In this document: positions 6,972 through 12,084 of the stretch, in pieces | How positions within the stretch are numbered: the stretch's first letter is position 1 | How the letters are laid out: the number at the start of each line of letters is the position of its first letter | NCBI GenBank assembly: GCA_028290245.1 | Contig: JAQGKG010000018.1 | Coordinates: 1-12,084 of the forward strand | DNA length: 12,084 bases | Direction: 5' to 3' | Origin: Devosia sp. | Lineage (GTDB): Bacteria; Pseudomonadota; Alphaproteobacteria; Rhizobiales; Devosiaceae | Notes under the pieces: generated by a model | Seen by the model: the letters and a program-made list of their open reading frames with translations, nothing else | Told to the model about the DNA's origin: nothing | Databases searched by the model: none | Made by a program: the position numbers and the translations under genes

Positions 6972-7018
6972 CAACTGATGCCGCCGCAGCGCAACGTCGC
7001 CTGGGGCGGCATCAGTTG
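6972..7018. repeat. Perfect 14-bp inverted repeat
   Basis: CAACTGATGCCGCC (6972-6985) is exactly reverse-complementary to GGCGGCATCAGTTG (7005-7018), leaving a 19-nt loop in which GCG 6989-6991 can further pair with CGC 6998-7000. GAGC (6963-6966) and GCTC (7019-7022) can extend the stem across a bulge. There is no T-run on either side, so a standard intrinsic terminator is unlikely. It could serve as a 3'-end stabilising hairpin between the convergent genes, a protein-binding site, or the residue of a mobile element. Confidence 0.6.
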
Positions 7019-7176
7019 GCTCCTCGGAGGTGTGCTGCTGTGGCTGCTGCGCGATAACCTGGCTAGCCCGTCATGGTCGCCGAACTCGTCATCCTCAACT
7101 GGGACTCCGGCATCATCCTCGCCCGCACCTTCAGCGGACTGCCGCGCTGAGCGCTGGGGCGAATTGCTCCTAAGGC

Positions 7177-7443
7177 CTACTCTTCCTCGCGGTGCTCGCG
7201 TTCGTACTTCGCCAGCGCTCGGTACACCTGGCCATGCTTGGCAATGCTCTGCTTGTAGAGTGCCGCCACAAGAGGGCGAACGCCCTCCGGAGCAGGTTTG
7301 AGCAAAAAGGAATAGAGGTCCGGCGAGAGCATAATTGCCACGTCCACCCCTGACGAATTTTGGATGTGCAGCGGTGCAGTCTGCGACTTAGCGACTGCAG
7401 CGTCGAGGTCGGCTTGGACCCCACTTAGAGAAGTAATTTGCAT
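7177..7443 (-). CDS. Small protein resembling Phd/YefM-type antitoxins (orphan)
   Basis: This 88-residue protein has the layout of the Phd/YefM antitoxin N-terminal fold. It starts with a beta strand (MQITSLS), then a helix (GVQADLDAAVAKSQ), strand APLHIQN, and strand DVAIMLSPDLYSFLL, the position of the family's typical 'vavLis.eeY..L' segment. The C-terminal half is helical, charged, and ends in Glu residues. In such systems this protein represses its own operon and neutralises a partner toxin. The similarity is by pattern only, with no diagnostic residue, so the family call is moderate. That the gene is real is better supported: ATG 7443 has AGGAGG 7 nt upstream. No toxin-like gene follows or precedes it. 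It lies just beyond the terminator of the efflux operon and needs its own promoter. Confidence 0.6.
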   Translation of the reverse strand: MQITSLSGVQADLDAAVAKSQTAPLHIQNSSGVDVAIMLSPDLYSFLLKPAPEGVRPLVAALYKQSIAKHGQVYRALAKYEREHREEE

Positions 7444-7450
7444 GTGGCGG

Positions 7451-7456
7451 CCTCCT
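7451..7456 (-). promoter_or_regulatory. Strong Shine-Dalgarno for the antitoxin-like gene
   Basis: On the - strand AGGAGG (complement of 7451-7456) lies 7 nt before ATG 7443. This is the consensus sequence at near-optimal spacing. It is the main evidence that the 88-residue frame is expressed and starts here. Confidence 0.75.
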
Positions 7457-7469
7457 CCATCCGCAAGAT

Positions 7470-7498
7470 GACATAAACCTAGAGGGTCACCACCACAA
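7470..7498 (-). promoter_or_regulatory. Possible promoter for the antitoxin-like gene
   Basis: Read on the - strand, TTGTGG (complement of 7493-7498) and TATGTC (complement of 7470-7475) are separated by exactly 17 nt and sit about 27 nt before the start codon. The boxes are imperfect. The -35 box touches the T-run of the efflux-operon terminator. Confidence 0.3.
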
Positions 7499-7526
7499 AA
7501 AAGGCCCGCATCTCTGCGGGCCTTTT
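7497..7526 (-). terminator. Intrinsic terminator of the RND efflux operon
   Basis: A perfect 12-bp stem, AAAAGGCCCGCA (7499-7510) with TGCGGGCCTTTT (7515-7526), closes a TCTC loop. On the - strand the stem is followed by a six-T run (complement of 7497-7502), starting 18 nt after the permease stop. This is a textbook factor-independent terminator. The four Ts at 7523-7526 make it partly bidirectional, but nothing on the + strand needs it. Confidence 0.9.
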
Positions 7527-7543
7527 CAATTCATGTGCCGATC

Positions 7544-10500
7544 TTATTCGGCCGCTTCGGGTCGATCCGGCTTGCTGGTGTTCTTTTCCTTGTCCACTAG
7601 GCCTGCGTCCGAGCTGACGATGTAGCGTTTGCTGCCATCAGCGTCGGCGGGAATTTCAACGGCCATACCGTCAAACCCTGCCGGTGCCGCCATAGCCGGC
7701 TGGCGACCACGACCGGTTACGAAACGGCCAAAGCGTGCCAGGTGGTGGCTCGTACCCTTCATCTGGGCCCAGATCACGCTTGGCGCGGTGATCATCACCG
7801 GCACCATGATCAGCGTCAGCAGGGTCGAGAAGAACAGGCCCGAAACCAACGCAGCCGACAAGTGGATGAACCACGAACCAGCCAGGCCACCAACCACTAC
7901 TTCGCGGCGGATGAAGTCGAATTCCACATTCGCCCACATCGGGATCACGCCCAATGCGGTTAGGAATGCGGTGAGCAGCACCGGACGCACGCGCTGTGCG
8001 GCGGTGAGCAGCATCGCCTTCACCGGCTCGACGTGCTGGTGACGATTGTAGTCGTTGTAGGTGTCGATCAGCACGATGCCGTTCTTCACCACGATACCCG
8101 CCAGGGCCACGATGCCGAGACCGGTCATAATGGCCGAGAAACTCATCCCCGTCGCCAGCATGCCCAGCAACACGCCCGCCACGGACATCACAACCGTCGA
8201 GAGGGTCACCATCACCTGGTAGAAGCTGTTGTACTCGAGCAGCAGGATGAAGAAGATCAGGAACAATGCCATGCCCAGTGCCTGCACGATGAAGGCATTG
8301 GCATCGCCGGCCTGTTCTTCGGCGCCGGTGTACTGGACGGTTACTGACTCAGGGAACGGCTGTTCCTTGACCCAGTCCTGTAGCTCCTTGACGCGGTCGG
8401 CCGCAAGCACACCCTCTGGCAGGTCGGCCAGATTGGCAGCGACCGGCATCTGGTACACCTGATTACGGCGCGAGATATTGGCCACCTTCGGCACGGCCGT
8501 CCGGGTGATGAAGTTGCTGACAGGGATCATACCTGTAGCTGTTGCAATCCGCATCGAGTCGAGCGCGTCAAACGTGCGCTCGTCTTCTGGCAGGCGGACC
8601 TTGATGTCGAGTTCCTTGCCGGTATCGGCATCGCGATAGGTGCCGAGGTTCACGCCGGAGGTCACGAGCTGAACATAGGGCGCCAGTTCACGCACGCCGA
8701 TGCCAAACTTGCCGGCCTCGTTGCGGTCGATGGTGATCTGCCAGTCGATGCCGGGGGAGGGACGTCCGTCTTCGATGTCCACGGTGTTCGGCATTTCATC
8801 GAGATGCTGGCGGATTGCCGCTACTACGGGAACCAGATCATCATAGTTCGTGCTTTCGACACGAACGTTGATGGACTTGCCTGCGGGCGGACCGTTCTCG
8901 GCAGCCAGCACCTGGATATCGAGGCCGGCGAAGCTTTTCACACGCTCGCGAATGTCAGCGAAGATTTTCTCCGCCTTTACGCGATTGTTGTAGCTGACCA
9001 ACTGCAACTGGAAGTTGCCAATGGTGTCAGGCGGTGTGGTGCTGAAGGCGCCGGTCGAGCCAAACTGCATGATCACGTCCTGGATGCCCTGGACCTGCAT
9101 GATCTGGCCGCCAATGTCGCTCATCATGTCGCGGACTTCTTCGGGCGAGTAATTGCCCCGTCCGACCACGGCAACGGTGGCAAATTCCGGTTCCGATGCC
9201 GGGAAGGCCTCCACGCCGGTTGGATTGGCAATGTAGGTCGCGAAAATGCCGATGATGATGGCAAAGCCAACCGCCAGCGTCGGGATCGGCCAATGCAGCA
9301 GGTGCTCCATCGTCCGCACATACAAGCCGGTCAGACCCCTGATCTTCTTGGGGTCGAACTTGTCGGCATACATGACCAGGTCGGCGGCTTCCTTGGCCTT
9401 GGGGTCGACGTGGCTCGAAGCAATGAACGAGCCGATGACCGGCATGAAAATCAGCGCCGAAATCAGCGAGGCGACCATAACGATGATCACGATCATCGGC
9501 AGGTAGACCATGAATTTGCCGATGATGCCCGGCCAGAAGAGCAGCGGGATAAACGCGCCCAGCGTCGTGAATGTCGCGCCAAGCACCGGCACGAACATCT
9601 TGCGCACGGCGAGGATAAACGCTTCCTTCTTGGAAACACCCTCCATCAGCTTTCGCTCGGCATATTCCACGACCACCACAGGGTCGTCGACGAGCACGCC
9701 CACCGCGATGACGAGGCCAAACATCACCATCATGTTGATGGTCATGCCCAGCGTTTGTGCCACGAGGAAAGCCATCATGAACGATAGCGGGATCGACAGG
9801 CCGATCATGATTGCTGGCCGAATGCCCAATGTTGCAACGCAGGTAACCAGTACCAGCGCTACGGCGGTCAGCACGGCCGCTTCAAGTGAGCGGAACATCG
9901 AGGTAGTGGTTTCGGCCTGATCGAGGAAGAAGCTGTAGTTCACTCCTTCCGGCCATGCCTTGGCCAATTCCTCCGTCGTTGCCCGCACCTGAGCGGACAC
10001 GTCGATGATGTTGGTGCCGGTTTTCTTGGAAACGCCCATGATCAGGGCAGGGGAGCCATTTACCGTCGTGTACTCGGTAGCGTCGGACAGTATACGAGTA
10101 ACCGTTGCCACATCGCCGAAGGTCACTACAGTGTTGCCGTCGGTCTTCAACGGCAAGTCGTAGACGTCCTGCGGATCGGTAATCAGGCCAGGCACTTCGA
10201 TATTGAACGCGCCTTGGCCGGTGTTGAGCGTGCCGCCCGGCACCACCATGTTATTGCGGTTCAGTGCGTCAAACAGCTGGCTCGCCGTCAGCCCGTAGGC
10301 TTCCAGGCGCAGCAGGTCGATGCGGACCTCGAGGATTTCGTCGCGCGCACCCGATAGCTCGGCCTCGCGAACGTCGGCTAGGCCTTCGAGCGCATCCTGC
10401 AGATCTTCAGCCCGACGCACTAGTTCCTTTTCGGGCGCGCTGCCGTAGACGGCGACCGAGATGATCGGCTGGGCGACGAGATCGACTTCAGCAACAATCG

Positions 10501-10879
10501 GGTCATCGGCGTCGGTAGGAAGCTTGGACTTCAGCGCATCCATGCGTGCGCGGGTGTCCGATAGGACCTGATCCTTGTTCGCATTGATATCGAACTCGAG
10601 GAAAATTGAGGCGTGGCCGGTGGTCGAGGTTGAGGTGATATTTTCGAGGTCTGGCAGCGTCGCCAGTTCCTCTTCGGCCGGCTTGGCTAAAAGGGCTTCC
10701 GCATCGCGCGGAGAAACGCCAGTCTGGGTGATCGAGACGTAAAGGTAGGGTACGTCGATGGCCGGAAAGCTCTCCTTGGGAAGAGAGACATAGGCCGAGA
10801 TGCCGGCCGCGAGCATTATGACCATGACGGTCAGGACGACACGCGGCATCCGAAGGATTTTGACGATAAACTCGACCAT
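7544..10879 (-). CDS. RND-family efflux pump permease subunit
   Basis: This 1111-residue inner-membrane pump uses the proton gradient to expel drugs or other hydrophobic compounds as part of a tripartite complex. The layout is standard for the hydrophobe/amphiphile RND family. The first membrane helix is at ~10-28, followed by a large periplasmic porter loop, then helices 2-6, a seventh helix (PIPTLAVGFAIIIG), a second periplasmic loop, and helices 8-12. The proton-relay pair is present as D398-D399 in GVLVDDPVVVVE of helix 4. The matching Lys932 is in GIVVKNGIVLID of helix 10. Those residues indicate a drug-type pump rather than a SecDF-type protein. A polar tail of ~85 residues follows the last helix, longer than in AcrB. 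ATG 10879 lies 2 nt after the adaptor stop without a clear Shine-Dalgarno, so translation is probably coupled. The substrate cannot be predicted. Confidence 0.92.
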   Translation of the reverse strand: MVEFIVKILRMPRVVLTVMVIMLAAGISAYVSLPKESFPAIDVPYLYVSITQTGVSPRDAEALLAKPAEEELATLPDLENITSTSTTGHASIFLEFDINANKDQVLSDTRARMDALKSKLPTDADDPIVAEVDLVAQPIISVAVYGSAPEKELVRRAEDLQDALEGLADVREAELSGARDEILEVRIDLLRLEAYGLTASQLFDALNRNNMVVPGGTLNTGQGAFNIEVPGLITDPQDVYDLPLKTDGNTVVTFGDVATVTRILSDATEYTTVNGSPALIMGVSKKTGTNIIDVSAQVRATTEELAKAWPEGVNYSFFLDQAETTTSMFRSLEAAVLTAVALVLVTCVATLGIRPAIMIGLSIPLSFMMAFLVAQTLGMTINMMVMFGLVIAVGVLVDDPVVVVEYAERKLMEGVSKKEAFILAVRKMFVPVLGATFTTLGAFIPLLFWPGIIGKFMVYLPMIVIIVMVASLISALIFMPVIGSFIASSHVDPKAKEAADLVMYADKFDPKKIRGLTGLYVRTMEHLLHWPIPTLAVGFAIIIGIFATYIANPTGVEAFPASEPEFATVAVVGRGNYSPEEVRDMMSDIGGQIMQVQGIQDVIMQFGSTGAFSTTPPDTIGNFQLQLVSYNNRVKAEKIFADIRERVKSFAGLDIQVLAAENGPPAGKSINVRVESTNYDDLVPVVAAIRQHLDEMPNTVDIEDGRPSPGIDWQITIDRNEAGKFGIGVRELAPYVQLVTSGVNLGTYRDADTGKELDIKVRLPEDERTFDALDSMRIATATGMIPVSNFITRTAVPKVANISRRNQVYQMPVAANLADLPEGVLAADRVKELQDWVKEQPFPESVTVQYTGAEEQAGDANAFIVQALGMALFLIFFILLLEYNSFYQVMVTLSTVVMSVAGVLLGMLATGMSFSAIMTGLGIVALAGIVVKNGIVLIDTYNDYNRHQHVEPVKAMLLTAAQRVRPVLLTAFLTALGVIPMWANVEFDFIRREVVVGGLAGSWFIHLSAALVSGLFFSTLLTLIMVPVMITAPSVIWAQMKGTSHHLARFGRFVTGRGRQPAMAAPAGFDGMAVEIPADADGSKRYIVSSDAGLVDKEKNTSKPDRPEAAE

Positions 10880-10881
10880 GA

Positions 10882-12084
10882 TCAGACGCTTTCTGCGCTA
10901 ACGACGGGGGCGGCTTCGGCAGGAGAGGCATTGACCGCCTGTCCAGCATTCACATTTTCCTGGCCAACGGTGATCACCTCGGCGCTGGCCGGCAGGCCGC
11001 TGACCCACATGCCATCGCGGGTGTCGCTGACGATGGTGACTTCGTGAAACGCCACCTTGCCATCTTCCACAGTACGCACACCGAGCACGCCCTTGTCATC
11101 GAGCGTCAGTACCGATTGCGGCAGCAGGTGGCCGAGCGTGCTGCCCAGCGTCACGGTTGCCTGGGCGGTAATGCCATCCCGGATCGACAGGTCGTCATTG
11201 GCGAATTCGATTTCGACCGGGAACGATCGGGTCGCATTGTCTGCGGTCGACGAGATGTAGGTCACCTTGCCTTGAACTTCGGCGCCAGTCACAGTGGTGA
11301 TCTTGGCGTCGAGGCCGGTGTGAGCGAGACCAATCCGCGACTCCGGCACCTGGCCGATGAAAACCATCGGATTGAGTTGCACGATGGTTGCGCAGGGCTG
11401 ACCCTGTGCCAGCATGGAGCCGGCCACGGCAACTGGGTCCTGCACAACGCCCGCTACCTTGGCCTCGATTTCGGTGCGATCGAGTTCGGCCTGAGCATTA
11501 TCGAGCCCGGCCTGTGCCGACGACACGGCTGCCTTGGCGCCGCTCAGGGCAACCTCGACTGCGCGACCGGTGTTAGGAGCTGCAAGGCCCTTGGCACGCA
11601 GTTCGCTATTGGTATCGAAATCGAGTTGAGCCTGAACCAAGCCTGCATTGGCCTGTTCTAGACTGGCTTGCCCTTGGGATACTGCTGCAACGCGCGTGCC
11701 CTTATCCAGCGTGCAAAGGGCGTCGCCCACGGCGACCTGCTGGCCCTTGGTGACATGCACAGCGTCAACGACGCCAGCGGTCTCGGCCATGGAAGTAACC
11801 GACGACTTGGCCTGGGTGCGGCCACGCAGCGGCACATCGATCTGCATTGGCTGGGCATTGTAGGTGACGGTGCGGACTGTCTGCAGCACCGCGTTTTCGC
11901 CGCCTTCAGCTTCAGTGCGCTGGGCAATGGTCATGGCCGGATCAACCGCTGGTTCCGGGTGTTCGGCCAGCACGCCGGCCTCGGCCAGCGTATTATGCAG
12001 CGGGCCATGTTCGGAGCCCTCTATGACTGAAATGATCGGCTTTTCGACATTTCCGGGGCCATTGCCACCGACTACAAGAGTTCC
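10882..12084 (-). CDS. RND efflux periplasmic adaptor (membrane fusion protein), N-terminus outside window
   Basis: This HlyD/AcrA-type adaptor links the RND permease to an outer-membrane channel in the periplasm. The frame is open to the right edge, 37 codons beyond the GTG at 11973, so the true start and signal or anchor lie outside the window. Domains in order are: first lipoyl half (VVDAVHVTKGQQVAVGDALCTLD, ~11784-11704); an Ala/Gln/Glu-rich coiled-coil hairpin (~11700-11467); second lipoyl half (TEIEAKVAGVVQDP onwards, ~11472-11374); a beta-barrel (PMVFIGQVPE onwards, ~11373-11149); and a membrane-proximal domain up to the stop. It ends in an Ala/Val-rich tail. Before the first lipoyl half there are at least 100 residues, a long N-terminal stretch with an acidic segment (RTEAEGGENA). 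It is the promoter-proximal visible gene of the efflux operon. No regulator or channel gene is in view. Confidence 0.88.
   Translation of the reverse strand, partial: GTLVVGGNGPGNVEKPIISVIEGSEHGPLHNTLAEAGVLAEHPEPAVDPAMTIAQRTEAEGGENAVLQTVRTVTYNAQPMQIDVPLRGRTQAKSSVTSMAETAGVVDAVHVTKGQQVAVGDALCTLDKGTRVAAVSQGQASLEQANAGLVQAQLDFDTNSELRAKGLAAPNTGRAVEVALSGAKAAVSSAQAGLDNAQAELDRTEIEAKVAGVVQDPVAVAGSMLAQGQPCATIVQLNPMVFIGQVPESRIGLAHTGLDAKITTVTGAEVQGKVTYISSTADNATRSFPVEIEFANDDLSIRDGITAQATVTLGSTLGHLLPQSVLTLDDKGVLGVRTVEDGKVAFHEVTIVSDTRDGMWVSGLPASAEVITVGQENVNAGQAVNASPAEAAPVVSAESV

Larger units (their letters stand above)
6851..7176. other. 326-nt convergent intergenic region without a supported gene
   Basis: This lies between the + strand exporter and the - strand antitoxin-like gene, so both run into it. 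Open frames exist but none convinces. The + frame from 6924 starts without a ribosome binding site, becomes Ser/Pro-rich, and runs antisense into the next gene. A 25-codon frame at 7073-7150 (beginning MVAELVILNWDSG) has no recognisable family. The mix of a hydrophobic stretch (WLLGGVLLWLL, + strand, near 7017-7049) and short broken frames could be the remnant of a membrane protein gene, but no parent can be named. The only clear structure is the inverted repeat at 6972-7018. Confidence 0.5.

Noticed and set aside
6924..7301. 125-codon + strand frame
   Set aside because: There is no ribosome binding site. Composition becomes Ser/Pro/Arg-rich and it runs antisense through the well-supported 88-residue gene.
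7499..7526. Inverted repeat as a possible operator for the antitoxin-like gene
   Set aside because: The perfect GC-rich stem with a T-run directly after the permease stop is better explained as the efflux-operon terminator.
8804..9787. 327-codon + strand open frame
   Set aside because: It is fully antisense to the RND permease, rich in His, Asp and Arg as antisense frames of GC-rich genes are, and has no recognisable domain.

Overview
The window looks like a chromosomal stretch of a GC-rich alphaproteobacterium, most likely in the Hyphomicrobiales and possibly Devosia-like. This rests on the GC-rich codon use, the gene order cysS-GFA-GFA-cimA, and the Atm1-type ABC exporter. The genus is an inference from protein style and was not tested. 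Both window edges cut genes: the 3' end of cysS on the left and the N-terminal part of an RND adaptor on the right.

Left half, + strand. Positions 1-2849 form a tight run in which genes overlap or nearly touch: the end of cysteinyl-tRNA synthetase (cysS), two adjacent zinc-binding GFA-family proteins that look like a tandem duplication, and citramalate synthase (cimA). A membrane-anchored LysM protein with two Ig-like modules follows 28 nt later (2878-4407). The next 203 nt hold a long, highly paired inverted-repeat element (4420-4563). After it comes a two-gene unit in which an ArsR-family regulator with a Cys-Cys-Cys cluster overlaps by 1 nt an Atm1/ABCB7-type exporter (4611-6850). This suggests thiol- or metal-responsive export.

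Middle. Positions 6851-7176 contain no gene I can support, only a perfect 14-bp inverted repeat and a weak terminator-like hairpin. A small - strand gene with a very good ribosome binding site (7177-7443) encodes an 88-residue protein resembling Phd/YefM antitoxins, with no toxin beside it. A strong intrinsic terminator (7497-7526) closes the - strand operon to its right.

Right half, - strand. An RND multidrug efflux operon runs right to left: periplasmic adaptor (partial, 12084-10882), then inner-membrane permease (10879-7544), separated by 2 nt. No outer-membrane channel gene is visible.

Most genes are recognisable members of known families. The least explained items are the long hairpin element upstream of arsR, the empty region with its palindrome, and the orphan antitoxin-like gene. 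I found no clear multi-gene system of an undescribed type.
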